Positions 11,612 through 20,348 of a DNA stretch of 40,431 nucleotides are shown here, piece after piece. The DNA comes from a virus. Every line of letters begins with the position of its first letter. Positions within the stretch are counted from its first letter, which is position 1. Location of the stretch: positions 1 through 40,431 of the IMG/VR virus record IMGVR_UViG_3300035698_016663; one strand, written 5' to 3'. A program made the position numbers and the translations under genes. The notes under the pieces are model-generated. The model had not been told where the DNA came from and made no database searches. It saw nothing but the letters and a program-made list of their open reading frames with translations.

Positions 11612-11845
11612 ATGGAAAACTTACTTTTGTACTTTATGTTAGGTTTAACTTTAGGTTCTTCTGTCACGTTCTTTATTATGTTATTGAATCTTCCCAAAAT
11701 AGCCAAATTCCCTATAAAAAAAATAAAAAGTAAGAGAAAACCAAAAATTTCGGTGTTTAGTACTAATGACCTAGAAAAGGACAGGGCTAAACAAGCTAGG
11801 CTAAGGGCGGCTGAGAATGAACTCCCCCATCCAATAGAAAAATAA
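11612..11845 (+). CDS. Single-TM protein, 77 aa, first gene of the rightward operon
   Basis: The start is ATG 11612 (MENLLLYFMLGLTLGSSVTF); an in-frame GTG at 11594 overlaps the promoter. An N-terminal TM segment (about residues 3-25) is followed by a strongly basic stretch (KIAKFPIKKIKSKRKPK) and a charged helix (LEKDRAKQARLRAAENEL). An N-out, C-in membrane anchor with a basic tail is expected. No family recognised. Confidence 0.55.
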   Translation: MENLLLYFMLGLTLGSSVTFFIMLLNLPKIAKFPIKKIKSKRKPKISVFSTNDLEKDRAKQARLRAAENELPHPIEK

Positions 11846-11859
11846 TTAACTATAAAACT

Positions 11860-11976
11860 ATGGATAGTGATATAATGGGTTTCGTAGTAATGGCGTTGCT
11901 TTTAATAGGATTTCTAGCTACAGCACCATTTTGGGTCGTATGTTTGGTTCTAATATATTACTTATTGAGAGACTAA
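11860..11976 (+). CDS. Single-TM micropeptide, 38 aa
   Basis: The frame starts MDSDIMGFVVMALLLIGFL and ends VLIYYLLRD with TAA. It is nearly all hydrophobic. It lies 14 nt after the previous gene, and an ATG follows its stop directly. It may be a small membrane accessory protein; no Shine-Dalgarno sequence is visible. Confidence 0.45.
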   Translation: MDSDIMGFVVMALLLIGFLATAPFWVVCLVLIYYLLRD

Positions 11977-12052
11977 ATGAGAATAGATTTTAGTCCCAGG
12001 GGAATAGGAGTGAAAAAGTTGGTTAAAATAATAACTAAATCTATAAAGGAGG

Positions 12053-12274
12053 ATGAAAGTACAACAAGACACAATAGAAAAACTAAGGTTTATGCTGGCA
12101 AAGGGCAAGAATACAAAAGAGTTTCAGAGGGAATATGTTAAGTTAAAACATGCTAGATTGATGCAATTAGACCCTGAATATTTGACAGACCTCAATAATG
12201 TGTGGAATAATCTACAAAAGGAACATGCCAAAAGAATTAGAGCAGAAAAAGAAGAAGCGAAAAACAAAAGCTGA
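12053..12274 (+). CDS. Hypothetical helical protein, 73 aa
   Basis: This is a charged, helical protein (MKVQQDTIEKLRFMLAKGKN to KRIRAEKEEAKNKS) directly before the terminase genes. GGAGG abuts the ATG with no spacer, too close for a normal ribosome binding site, so the real start may be further downstream. The 3' end overlaps the small terminase gene by about 50 nt. Function unknown; packaging accessory by position only. Confidence 0.5.
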   Translation: MKVQQDTIEKLRFMLAKGKNTKEFQREYVKLKHARLMQLDPEYLTDLNNVWNNLQKEHAKRIRAEKEEAKNKS

Positions 12275-12716
12275 CGTTCTCTCCAATAAGGAGAAGATGT
12301 TTTCTAAGATTTTTGCAAAAAACGGAAATGCAACTGATGCTGCTATGATTGCTTATGACGTCAAAAAGAGGTCAAGTGCAAGTTCAATGGGTTCTGCTAT
12401 GCTTAAAAAGCCTAAAATTAGCCGAGCCATTGATTTCTATATGGAAGAAGCAGGATTGACTGAGGATGTGATTGTCCAGAAGATTCAAGAAGGTTTAAGT
12501 GCTAATTTGGTGGGAGACTATAAGGGAGTTCCGTTCGAATCAGACATCCCCGACCAAAAGGTGAGACATAAATATTTGAATACAGCGATAGATATAAAGG
12601 GTCTTAAGGCACCACAGAAAATACAAAGTGTCAATATAGACATTGAACTCGATAACCTTAGCGTTGACGAGCTTTTAGCTTTAATAACCGCAGAAGTAAA
12701 AATATTAAAACAATAA
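12225..12716 (+). CDS. terS: Terminase small subunit
   Basis: This 163-residue basic protein has the N-terminal pattern of small terminases: LSNKEKMFSKIFAKNGNATD, the HTH-like AAMIAYDVKKRSSASSMGSAML, then a KPKISRAIDFYMEEAGLTED helix and an IQEGLSANL segment. TerS oligomers recognise phage DNA and load it on the large subunit. The gene is one removed from TerL. GTG 12198 would add nine residues; ATG 12225 is preferred because AAAGGAAC precedes it. It could also start at ATG 12297, which has AAGGAG upstream, but that would lose the basic N-terminus. Confidence 0.75.
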   Translation: MPKELEQKKKKRKTKADVLSNKEKMFSKIFAKNGNATDAAMIAYDVKKRSSASSMGSAMLKKPKISRAIDFYMEEAGLTEDVIVQKIQEGLSANLVGDYKGVPFESDIPDQKVRHKYLNTAIDIKGLKAPQKIQSVNIDIELDNLSVDELLALITAEVKILKQ

Positions 12717-12717
12717 A

Positions 12718-12969
12718 ATGATTAAAAAGGAGGAAAAAATCGCATTCTTAGAAGATATTATTTTTGATTTAAAGAAAGAAATAATAGTTGCAGAGTTAAA
12801 TTCTAGATATATTATGAGGTCAAAAGTTACTGCTACAGCAGACCAGTTAGTTCCACTTCAACAACAAGAGAATCAATGGAAAGGTATTTCAGAAGGTTTA
12901 AATACAAAATTAGAAGTTGCAATTGATGAACTTAGCGAAACTAAAAAATCTAAATCTACCAGTAAATAA
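12718..12969 (+). CDS. Hypothetical coiled-coil protein, 83 aa
   Basis: This protein, helical throughout (KKEEKIAFLEDIIFDLKKEI; then LNTKLEVAIDELSETKKSK), starts one base after the TAA of TerS and overlaps the start of TerL. No known family; position between the two terminase subunits suggests a packaging or gene-spacing role. Confidence 0.55.
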   Translation: MIKKEEKIAFLEDIIFDLKKEIIVAELNSRYIMRSKVTATADQLVPLQQQENQWKGISEGLNTKLEVAIDELSETKKSKSTSK

Positions 12970-14491
12970 GGATAAGAAATACTTAATAGCACTTTTAAAG
13001 AAATTAAGGAGAGAGAACGCAAAGAACAATATTGAGTATTTTGCAAGAACTTATCTTTCCCATATAGTCCCAGACAAGACTCCTGCTTTTCATAGAGAAA
13101 TTCATAATCTCTTATTGAACGAAAGCAGAATCGCTATTGCTGCTCCTCGTGGATTCGCAAAATCTACTACAGTTCAAATTATATTTGGATTACATTGTTT
13201 GCTATTCAGCGAGGGGGAGGACATATTGTCCATCTCTGCTTCAGCTCAGATGGCTGAGGACTGGCTTTTGAGAATCAAGAATGAACTGGAAACTAATGAA
13301 TTGCTTAGAAGCGATTTCCTTGGAATCCTGAATTGGGGTGACCAGATATCCAGCAGATGGACTGGTAACCACATTATCATACAAAAAGGAAACAAGGTGT
13401 ATTCCCAGCTCAGAGCCAAAGGAAGAGGATGTCAGGTTCGTGGACTAAGACCAACTAGAATCTTCTGCGATGATTTGGAAGACGAAGACTTAGTTAGAAG
13501 TGATGACCAAAGAAGATTATTAAGAAATTGGTTCTTAGGTGCTTTGATGAATACCGTTCGTGTAGACCAACAGGTCGTTATTATCGGTACCATCCTCCAT
13601 CCTATTGCGTTGCTATCTGACATTATTAATAAGAAAGAAGAGTTCGGAACTTGGACAACCAGGAAGTACAAAGCTTGGAAAGATGACGATACAAGTCTTT
13701 GGGCAGAAAGGTTTACAATGGATGAATTAAGAAGAAAGAAACAGGAAATTGGTACCTATAAATTTGAATCGGAATTCCAGAACAACCCAATCGCTTCAGA
13801 TATTTGTTTATGGAGACCAGAGTGGTTGGTAGATTATGATAAAAGTATAGCTTTAGATATAGTTGAGAAATTTATGGCGGTAGACCCTGCTATCTCAATG
13901 AGTGAATCAGCTGACTACACAGGAATTGTAGTTTTAGGGATAGGTACTGATGGCAAGATTTACGAAGTCGAATCAGTTAAGGGAAGATGGGGGACCTGGG
14001 ATTTCATAGACAAGATAATTATGATGTATGTGAAGCATAAGCCAACAAGGATAGGAATTGAAAAAGAAAAGGTAGAACAGGTTATGAAGCCAATCTTATT
14101 AAAAGAAGCTAGAAACCGTGGTATTTATTTACCACTTCAATCAATCTCCCTAGGAATGTACAAAGAGGGAGAGAGACGAGCTTCACGAGATAAATTCTCA
14201 AGAGCAATGACAGTTATTCACTTTTTTGAGCAGGATTTGATTCGATTAAGACCAGGTAGCGATTTGAGAGATGAGTTGGCTATGTTCCCAACAGGCTCAG
14301 GAGATGACTTAGTTGATGCAGCAGTTCATTGTTTACATTTAATACAGAGATATTCTTCTAAAGTAACGGTTATGAAGAAAGCAGAAAAGAAGAAAGAAGT
14401 AAAAGGTTTCGAAATTATTAACGAAACAATGCCTTGCCTAACATCAATTGACGAAGCATTTGGTGTAGGAGGAGGAGATTGGAGGATATGA
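12926..14491 (+). CDS. terL: Terminase large subunit (ATPase-nuclease packaging motor)
   Basis: This 521-residue protein has both expected domains. The ATPase has a Walker A variant APRGFAKST at 73-81 and Walker B RIFCDDLED at 178-186. The RNase H-like nuclease has acidic residues in MAVDPAIS (Asp320), GIEKEK (Glu379) and GSGDDLVDAAVH (Asp460-464). It drives DNA into proheads through the portal and cuts concatemers. Frames from TTG 12917 exist, but ATG 12926 is preferred; it overlaps the previous gene by 44 nt. The TGA overlaps the next ATG. Confidence 0.93.
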   Translation: MNLAKLKNLNLPVNKDKKYLIALLKKLRRENAKNNIEYFARTYLSHIVPDKTPAFHREIHNLLLNESRIAIAAPRGFAKSTTVQIIFGLHCLLFSEGEDILSISASAQMAEDWLLRIKNELETNELLRSDFLGILNWGDQISSRWTGNHIIIQKGNKVYSQLRAKGRGCQVRGLRPTRIFCDDLEDEDLVRSDDQRRLLRNWFLGALMNTVRVDQQVVIIGTILHPIALLSDIINKKEEFGTWTTRKYKAWKDDDTSLWAERFTMDELRRKKQEIGTYKFESEFQNNPIASDICLWRPEWLVDYDKSIALDIVEKFMAVDPAISMSESADYTGIVVLGIGTDGKIYEVESVKGRWGTWDFIDKIIMMYVKHKPTRIGIEKEKVEQVMKPILLKEARNRGIYLPLQSISLGMYKEGERRASRDKFSRAMTVIHFFEQDLIRLRPGSDLRDELAMFPTGSGDDLVDAAVHCLHLIQRYSSKVTVMKKAEKKKEVKGFEIINETMPCLTSIDEAFGVGGGDWRI

Positions 14492-14859
14492 TAACAAATA
14501 AAATTCGATGTCTAGAGTGTGGGGGCAGATTAAGATTAAGAGTAAATACAAATAGATACGGGAAAAGTGTAGTGGGCGGGTGTACAGAGTGTGATTTCAG
14601 GTTTTTAATGAAACCTAATGAAATGCAATTTGTGCAACCAGATTCTGAAATTTTCACTTTAATTTACGGTTACCATCCAGATGCTCAGATAAAAGCAAAA
14701 GCAAAACTTAAAGCACAACAAGAAGAAATGAGGAAGGTAGCATTAGAAAAGAAGTATGATGAAAAGTATTCTGGAAGTTCTGGTCCAATCAAGGTTACAA
14801 ATAAAGCAGCAGAAAAAAGGTTACTTAAAAAAATAGTATTGGAGGAAGAAATATATTAA
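14488..14859 (+). CDS. Zinc-ribbon protein between terminase and portal
   Basis: This 123-residue protein has an N-terminal zinc ribbon (CLECGG, then GGCTEC about 20 residues later) followed by a Lys/Glu-rich helical region (AQIKAKAKLKAQQEEMRKVA). GGAGGAT directly before ATG 14488 and an ATGA overlap with TerL's stop support this start. Function unknown; its place suggests a role in packaging or head assembly. Confidence 0.65.
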   Translation: MITNKIRCLECGGRLRLRVNTNRYGKSVVGGCTECDFRFLMKPNEMQFVQPDSEIFTLIYGYHPDAQIKAKAKLKAQQEEMRKVALEKKYDEKYSGSSGPIKVTNKAAEKRLLKKIVLEEEIY

Positions 14860-14863
14860 TATC

Positions 14864-16597
14864 ATGGCAAAACAAAGTAAATTAGAAAGGTTGTTATTAA
14901 CAAATCGTCCTACAGAGAGTACAAGCGATAATGATTTGTTAGCTTTGGCTAATCAATGGATTACGGAGGCTGAGCCATATAACAAAGAACTTAGAAAAAT
15001 AGGGAAACAAAATGAACAATATTATTTAGGAAATCAAACTCAAAGAGATAGAGTTCCTAGTGATATGTCAAATGCAGTTCAGAACCATATCTTTATGGGA
15101 GTAGAAACTGCTATTCCAATTATTACTGGAAATCCTCCACAATTTATTGTTGAACCGCCAGATGACTCAGAGTTAGCTAGACAATATACAAATACATTAC
15201 AGAAAGTTTTAGCTGCACAATATGAAACAATAGATGTCAGGACTAAAGGTGAATTTTTAATGAGAAACACTTTAATTTATCGTTATGGTGTTTGGAAAGT
15301 TTTTTGGAATGAGAAATCTAATAATGTTGATGTATCTAATGTGCGTCCTGGCAGAATATATATTCCAAAATATGGAATGTCACAAGATGATTTGCCATAC
15401 ATTCTAGAACAGATTGATATGACATATGGACAGTTCGAAGACATTTTTGGAAAAGCTAAATTAAATAAATTATTGAAAAGTGGTGGAAGCAATACTGCCA
15501 TTAGCGAGGATGAAGACGGTGAAGCAATGATTGATGAGGTTGGAAACAAACAGGTAACTAAGATAAAGGGAGCTATAACGATTTGGGAGATTTGGACTGA
15601 CGATGTAGTGTTCTGGAAGTATGGAGGAATGATTATAGATAAGAAGAAAAATCCATATTTCAAATATGATGATATGGAAGCAAACCATTTTGATTTCCCT
15701 AGGAAACCTTACATTTTCTCTTCAGTTTTTAGAATCGGACGTTCTGTTATTGGAGATACCGATTTGATTCAGCAAACAATTCCAATTCAGGATGTTATCA
15801 ATGTAGTGAACAGACGTATTATTAATCAGGCTAATAAGATGGGAAATGCTGCTTGGTTGATAGACTCTGAAGTTATGACAGAGGAAGAAGCAAGAAGCAA
15901 GATTACTAACTCCCCAGGTTTGATTATCTACGGAGCTGGAGTTGCTAATGAAAATATGATGAGAAGAGATGTCCCACCTCCACTACCAAATTACATCCCA
16001 GAAACCAAGATGATGGCTGAAAAGGCATTTGATAATATATTCGGAACTCACTCTACAACAAGAGGAGAGAGAGGACAACCAGAGACTTTAGGTGGAAGGA
16101 TGTTACTAAAACAGGCAGATATTGGTAGAATTGATTTAGTGGTAAGAGAGTATGAAAGATGTGTAGCTGAATTAGGAAATTGGTTTGTTCAGATGATGAA
16201 GCTATTTTATACTGGTGGCTCAAAGACATTTAGACGTTATGGAGAGGCAGGAATGGAAGTTATCACATTTAAAGTAGATATGATTGAAAGAGGAATTAAA
16301 GTTATTGTGAGGTCTGGAACAACCCTTCCAACAGATGAGTTGTCCAGGAGAAGAGAAGCTATGGAATTGTGGGCAGCAGGTGGAATAGACCCTATTACCT
16401 TATTTGAAAGATTGAAATTTCCGAATCCAGCTGAGACCGCAAATAGGCTAGTATTATATAAAAACAACCAGTTACAAGCAGAGATTCAGGCGAAGTTAGC
16501 ATCACAAGAGAAACCTGGTGGTGCTGAGGGAGGGGCTAATATACCATTGGTAAGCCCCAACAAAGAACTAGCAGAAGGAGAGCAGAGCATCACATAA
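14864..16597 (+). CDS. Portal protein (P22-type)
   Basis: This 577-residue protein resembles P22-type portals in text and length. An N-terminal ALANQWITEAEPYNKELRKI helix precedes the QYYLGNQT segment. A body follows with VETAIPIITGNPPQFIVEPP, FLMRNTLIYRYGVWKVFWNE, an IWEIWTDDVVFWKYGG strand and a long helical stem/crown (residues about 300-500). The C-terminal 40 residues are Gly/Ala/Glu-rich and likely flexible. The dodecameric portal is the DNA channel and head-tail joint. It follows TerL and precedes the scaffold, the usual order. Confidence 0.88.
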   Translation: MAKQSKLERLLLTNRPTESTSDNDLLALANQWITEAEPYNKELRKIGKQNEQYYLGNQTQRDRVPSDMSNAVQNHIFMGVETAIPIITGNPPQFIVEPPDDSELARQYTNTLQKVLAAQYETIDVRTKGEFLMRNTLIYRYGVWKVFWNEKSNNVDVSNVRPGRIYIPKYGMSQDDLPYILEQIDMTYGQFEDIFGKAKLNKLLKSGGSNTAISEDEDGEAMIDEVGNKQVTKIKGAITIWEIWTDDVVFWKYGGMIIDKKKNPYFKYDDMEANHFDFPRKPYIFSSVFRIGRSVIGDTDLIQQTIPIQDVINVVNRRIINQANKMGNAAWLIDSEVMTEEEARSKITNSPGLIIYGAGVANENMMRRDVPPPLPNYIPETKMMAEKAFDNIFGTHSTTRGERGQPETLGGRMLLKQADIGRIDLVVREYERCVAELGNWFVQMMKLFYTGGSKTFRRYGEAGMEVITFKVDMIERGIKVIVRSGTTLPTDELSRRREAMELWAAGGIDPITLFERLKFPNPAETANRLVLYKNNQLQAEIQAKLASQEKPGGAEGGANIPLVSPNKELAEGEQSIT

Positions 16598-16610
16598 CAA
16601 TAACGATTAG

Positions 16611-16623
16611 TAAAAGGTCGAAG
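16611..16623 (+). promoter_or_regulatory. GGTCGRA leader box upstream of scaffold gene
   Basis: TAAAAGGTCGAAG lies in the 98-nt gap between portal and scaffold, 72 nt before the ATG. A small hairpin (ACGGG/CCCGT) follows in the same gap. The scaffold start itself has no Shine-Dalgarno. Confidence 0.5.
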
Positions 16624-16695
16624 TTATAGAACGGGACTCAACCCGTAAAAATGATTAAAGTCAACAAAGACGTTAAAATGTAACCATTAAAATAT

Positions 16696-17244
16696 ATGGC
16701 AGATGAAACAAAGAAAATTGAAGCGGAAGAGGGAGAACCATCTACTCCAAACGTTGGGGAAGAGGATAAAGGAGGTAAAGGCACCCCAAAGGACGTTCCT
16801 TACGCAAGGTTACAAGAGGTTATCAAGGAAAGGAACGAACTTAAAGAACAGATTTCCAAAAATGCTCCTAAGGAAGATTTGAAGGAAAAGGTGAAATTAA
16901 CCATGCAAGAGATTGCTAAAGAGGAATCAACAAGTAAGATTGAAAAGGAAGCTGCTAGAAAGGAAACTTTCAAGAAGCTTAAAGAAGTTTATGGCGAATT
17001 CGATGAAAAGAAATTAGTCGAAATTGTCGCTGAGTATGGTGTTCCTGGTGAAGAAGGTAAGGTAGATTGGGATAAGGCTATAGCCTTGATGGGGAAGATT
17101 GAAAAATTAACTCCACCAAAGTTAAAACCTACCAAAATGCCAGATTCTAGCACTAAGGAGGAGGGTGAGGCAGGTGTCTATGACATCACCAACAAACCTC
17201 TTCATAAGATTCTCGAAGATTCCAAAAAGGAGATAAGTGAATAA
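16696..17244 (+). CDS. Head scaffolding protein
   Basis: This 182-residue protein is very rich in Lys and Glu, with a disordered N-terminus (EAEEGEPSTPNVGEEDKGGK), the VPYARLQEVIKERNELKEQ coiled-coil entry typical of phage scaffolds, and a charged helical C-terminus. Position between portal and coat protein is diagnostic. Scaffolds template prohead assembly and leave before DNA entry. No protease domain is seen here or nearby. Confidence 0.8.
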   Translation: MADETKKIEAEEGEPSTPNVGEEDKGGKGTPKDVPYARLQEVIKERNELKEQISKNAPKEDLKEKVKLTMQEIAKEESTSKIEKEAARKETFKKLKEVYGEFDEKKLVEIVAEYGVPGEEGKVDWDKAIALMGKIEKLTPPKLKPTKMPDSSTKEEGEAGVYDITNKPLHKILEDSKKEISE

Positions 17245-17267
17245 TTATTAACTTTTTTGGTAAACGT

Positions 17268-18272
17268 ATGGCTTTTAGTGATTTTGTTACAACGATTACC
17301 CAAGATAGATTTCTTCCTAAAGTAACAGATAACATTTTGAATGGTAATGTTCTTTTAGAAATGTTCTTGGGCAATTACAGACCATGGGGTTCAGGACATC
17401 AGTTAGAAGTACCTCTAAAGTACCAAACATCAACTTCTGGTGGTTCTTATGCAGGATTTGACTCTATGTCAACTTCTCAAAAGAATACCAGAGTATTGGC
17501 TAAATTTGACCCTAAACAGAACTACTTTTCAGTAGTTATCAACGGAATCCAACAGGCAGTTAACAAGGGCGATGCTGCTATGTTAGATTTAGTTGCTGTG
17601 GAAATGGCGTCAGTTCAGGCTGATATGGCTGATGGATTAGGTACTCAAATGTACTCAGATGGTACTGGCAATTCAAATAAGGACATCACAGGTTTAGCTG
17701 CTGCAATCGATGACGGTGCAGTAGTTGCTACCTACGCTGGTTTGCTTAGGTCAACTTACACAACTTGGGTAAGTGATTTAGACGACTCATCCAATTCAAT
17801 TACAGTTGCAGAAATGCAAGCTAGTTTTGATGCGGCTAAACACGGCAATGATGCTCCTACTTTTATTGTTACAACTCCTGCAATTTGGACAACTTACGAA
17901 GGTCTCTTAATGGCTACCATCAATTATGCATCTCAAGTTCAGGGCTATCCTAAGTTAACTAGATTCGGTGTCAACAGAAATGCTGGTACTGGACAAACTG
18001 GTGACCTTGGGTTTGACTCCTTGTTCTTTAGAGGTATTCCAGTCGTCTCTGACGAAAAGTGTACTTCTGGATACATGTATATATTGAATGGCAAACATTT
18101 ATGGTTTAGTGTTCTTCCTCATTCCAGACATCCATTGATTAAAAATGGATTCGCTTGGACTGGGTTTAAAGAACCTACAAACCAGGACGCTATCGTAGGT
18201 CAATTCCTGTTGTATGGTCAATTGATTACAGATTCATGTCGTACAAGTGCTTTCCTAACTGGTAAATCATAA
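17268..18272 (+). CDS. Major capsid protein (HK97 fold)
   Basis: This 334-residue protein follows the scaffold and precedes the decoration protein. It has an N-terminal VLLEMFLGNYRPWGSGHQLE and PLKYQTSTSGGSYAGFDSM that recur in a family of HK97-fold coat proteins, an alpha/beta P-domain-like middle (VEMASVQADMADGLGTQMYS), a TPAIWTTYEGLL segment, and a C-terminal LFFRGIPVVSDEKC strand. Expected to form the icosahedral shell. Start is ATG 17268 after an A/T-rich leader without Shine-Dalgarno. The lack of an N-terminal delta domain fits the separate scaffold gene. Confidence 0.85.
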   Translation: MAFSDFVTTITQDRFLPKVTDNILNGNVLLEMFLGNYRPWGSGHQLEVPLKYQTSTSGGSYAGFDSMSTSQKNTRVLAKFDPKQNYFSVVINGIQQAVNKGDAAMLDLVAVEMASVQADMADGLGTQMYSDGTGNSNKDITGLAAAIDDGAVVATYAGLLRSTYTTWVSDLDDSSNSITVAEMQASFDAAKHGNDAPTFIVTTPAIWTTYEGLLMATINYASQVQGYPKLTRFGVNRNAGTGQTGDLGFDSLFFRGIPVVSDEKCTSGYMYILNGKHLWFSVLPHSRHPLIKNGFAWTGFKEPTNQDAIVGQFLLYGQLITDSCRTSAFLTGKS

Positions 18273-18276
18273 AATT

Positions 18277-18759
18277 ATGGCACAAGACGTAAGACAGTTG
18301 TCAGGAGAATCTAGGATTTTCGCTGATGACACCTCTGTTGTTGACACCACCCAACAGTACCCATTTGGTTTCAGAGCTAAAGACACATTAGGTAATGAGT
18401 TTATTTATCTAACAGGTGTGGCTTCAACCATTGCTGGGTCTTGGGTTACTTATGATGAATTAGGAATTACTACTCTTTTAGGTGCCAATGCTATTGGACC
18501 TGTTGCTGTCGCTATGGCTGCAATTGATAGTACTTCTGAATACGGTTGGTATTGTATTTATGGTACAGTTGAGGGCGACTATTCGGCTAACTGTGCTGCT
18601 GACGTAACTATTGGTTACGAAACAGCAGCAGGACATGTCGGAGATGGTCAAGCAGCTGGAGATACCATCTATGGTGCAGTAAGTAGAGACACAATAACTA
18701 CTGCTGGACTTGGAACGACACAAATCAACTATCCATCTGTGGATGACAACAGTAATTAG
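18277..18759 (+). CDS. Capsid decoration/stabilisation protein
   Basis: This 160-residue beta-rich, Ala/Gly/Thr-rich protein is encoded 4 nt after the coat gene. The sequence YGWYCIYGTVEGDYSANCAA, then a GYETAAGHVGDGQAAGDTI block and a closing TQINYPSVDD, resembles small head proteins next to coat genes in many phages. It probably sits on the capsid surface and stabilises it. Confidence 0.65.
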   Translation: MAQDVRQLSGESRIFADDTSVVDTTQQYPFGFRAKDTLGNEFIYLTGVASTIAGSWVTYDELGITTLLGANAIGPVAVAMAAIDSTSEYGWYCIYGTVEGDYSANCAADVTIGYETAAGHVGDGQAAGDTIYGAVSRDTITTAGLGTTQINYPSVDDNSN

Positions 18760-18854
18760 TAATTGATTTCAGATACTCTTCTTCTCGATAATGTTTCTTG
18801 CGGAACTAGAGGAGAAGATAGATGTGCAATTAATATTAATGGGAGGTAAAAAAC

Positions 18855-19466
18855 ATGGCAGACCCAACTCCATATGCGAAAGGTGCGACTCCAATGTATC
18901 TTACTGATGGTCGTAATTTTGCTAGAATAGATGATATTACTGGAGCTTTGAGTATTATTGATTATGCTCATCATGAAATACATGCAGGAAATTCTTATTC
19001 TGCTGTTATTTCAACTGATGATTTAGATGATAATATTTTAAGATTTAATTTCAAAACACCAGCTACAGGGAAACAATCACATTTATTTACTCTTGCCTAT
19101 TCTTCTGGGAAAGCAGAACTATTTTTGAGAGAAGCTTATACTAGTGGAGGAGGTAATGGAAGTACTTATACTCCAAATAATAGAAATAGAAGTATTAGTA
19201 CTGCTAGTACATTGATTAGTACACATGGAACTGCTACTCCTGGAATAATTACTCAAGGAGCAGATACTGCAACAGGTGGAACAATTTTAATTCATGAACA
19301 ATTTGGAGCAGGAAAAGATAAACAATCAGGAGAATCAAGAAATGAAAATGAATGGATATTAAAAGCAGACACACTTTATCAATTAGAATTCACTTCTGCA
19401 ACGAATGCTATTATTGCTTCATTGACAATGGATTGGTATGAACATACACCAAAAACAAAAGATTAA
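18855..19466 (+). CDS. Virion structural protein, head-associated
   Basis: This 203-residue protein is predicted to be mainly beta. It has IDYAHHEIHAGNSYSAVI, a FKTPATGKQSHLFTLAYSS strand pair, a Ser/Thr/Asn-rich loop, and a C-terminal EWILKADTLYQLEFTSATNA ending in DWYEHTP. This arrangement is common in structural proteins encoded just after decoration proteins in short-tailed and siphophages, with no agreed function. GGGAGG stands 8 nt before the ATG, a true Shine-Dalgarno. Confidence 0.6.
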   Translation: MADPTPYAKGATPMYLTDGRNFARIDDITGALSIIDYAHHEIHAGNSYSAVISTDDLDDNILRFNFKTPATGKQSHLFTLAYSSGKAELFLREAYTSGGGNGSTYTPNNRNRSISTASTLISTHGTATPGIITQGADTATGGTILIHEQFGAGKDKQSGESRNENEWILKADTLYQLEFTSATNAIIASLTMDWYEHTPKTKD

Positions 19467-19479
19467 TTAAAGGTCGGAG
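19467..19479 (+). promoter_or_regulatory. GGTCGRA leader box
   Basis: TTAAAGGTCGGAG follows the stop of the 18855-19466 gene, 25 nt before the next ATG (19505), whose leader is A/T-rich and lacks a Shine-Dalgarno. Confidence 0.5.
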
Positions 19480-19504
19480 TAAATTAATAAATTAACGAAA
19501 ACAT

Positions 19505-19879
19505 ATGGCATTAAGATACGATTTAAAATCAATATATAACAAGCTAGATGAGGATTTTACTTTTAATTGGGATGGTGAACCTTATACGGTTCCAGCCAAA
19601 ACATTAAAACTTTATCCATCTTTTTTAGCCGACCATGGAGCTAAAAGGTTAGCTGAACACATATTGAGCTTGAAAGGCGAAAAAAGGAGCCAAGAAAATG
19701 TTTTAGCAATGCAAACCGAGTTAACACAACACGAATACGAGGTTGTTCAATTAGATATTGAAGTACCTACTAAATCAGAAGTAAGGGAAGAGCCAGCAAA
19801 GAAAGAGTCACCACCAGAACAACCAAAAGAGAAAGAAGTAAAGGAGGAAGTCAAAAAGACTTCTAAAAAGAAGAATTAA
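19505..19879 (+). CDS. Virion-region protein with charged C-terminal tail
   Basis: In this 124-residue protein, the first 65 residues form a compact domain (DFTFNWDGEPYTVPAKTL; FLADHGAKRLAEHILSL) that recurs next to coat genes in other phages. The remainder is a Lys/Glu/Pro-rich disordered tail (PAKKESPPEQPKEKEVKEE). It might be a minor head or connector protein. Confidence 0.55.
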   Translation: MALRYDLKSIYNKLDEDFTFNWDGEPYTVPAKTLKLYPSFLADHGAKRLAEHILSLKGEKRSQENVLAMQTELTQHEYEVVQLDIEVPTKSEVREEPAKKESPPEQPKEKEVKEEVKKTSKKKN

Positions 19880-19967
19880 ATAAAGGTCGAAGGTTCAGGC
19901 TCCAGATTGGAGTCTGAACCAGAGACTATAGTGGAGTCCATCCTCCTAGGACAATATTGTAGTCTCT
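19880..19967 (+). ncRNA. Structured intergenic RNA element with GGTCGAA box
   Basis: A box ATAAAGGTCGAAG (19880-19892) leads into a 12-bp hairpin with one G-U pair (19892-19903 with 19909-19920). A second helix AGAGACTA/TAGTCTCT (19921-19928 with 19960-19967) encloses GTCC/GGAC. No U-run follows, so this is not a simple terminator. It separates the head genes from the next gene, whose ATG is at 20006. Confidence 0.55.
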
Positions 19968-20005
19968 AGTTAAGATTCTAATTTGGAGGAAACAGAAACA
20001 AAAAT

Positions 20006-20344
20006 ATGGCAATGGATTTTCAGTCAGTCGCTTATATAGCGATGTTAAATGGAAAAGTTGAGACGAGCTTAGCTGCATTAACCGAAGTTAAGGTTGGAGC
20101 TACAGCAATGGAAGGGAGAAAGTGGCTTTATATTTTAAACGCTTCTACCGTACCAATATACATAGGTTCCCAAACAGCTTTGGGTACTCCTGTTACTGGT
20201 GGAGCTAATGGAACATTAGCAAAGAGGGGTATTAAAATGGCTGCAGGTGATTCAATATGGTTGCCAGTAAATGATAATATTACTATTTATGCTATGTCAC
20301 ATTCTGGAAATTCAAACAGATTGAGAATAGCGGAACTAGGATAA
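20006..20344 (+). CDS. Small beta-rich virion protein
   Basis: This 112-residue protein, predicted as a beta-sandwich, contains WLYILNASTVPIYIGSQTAL and GIKMAAGDSIWLPVNDNI. Such proteins occur near the head-tail genes of many phages. It immediately precedes the Ser/Thr repeat gene (4-nt gap), with which it may be co-assembled. GGAGG lies about 20 nt before the ATG, too far for normal use. Confidence 0.55.
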   Translation: MAMDFQSVAYIAMLNGKVETSLAALTEVKVGATAMEGRKWLYILNASTVPIYIGSQTALGTPVTGGANGTLAKRGIKMAAGDSIWLPVNDNITIYAMSHSGNSNRLRIAELG

Positions 20345-20348
20345 TACT

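Noticed and set aside
11977-12141. 54-residue frame MRIDFSPRGIGVKKL onward
   Set aside because: It starts right after a stop but its last third overlaps the 12053 gene in another frame and has no ribosome site; possible but not supported enough to list.
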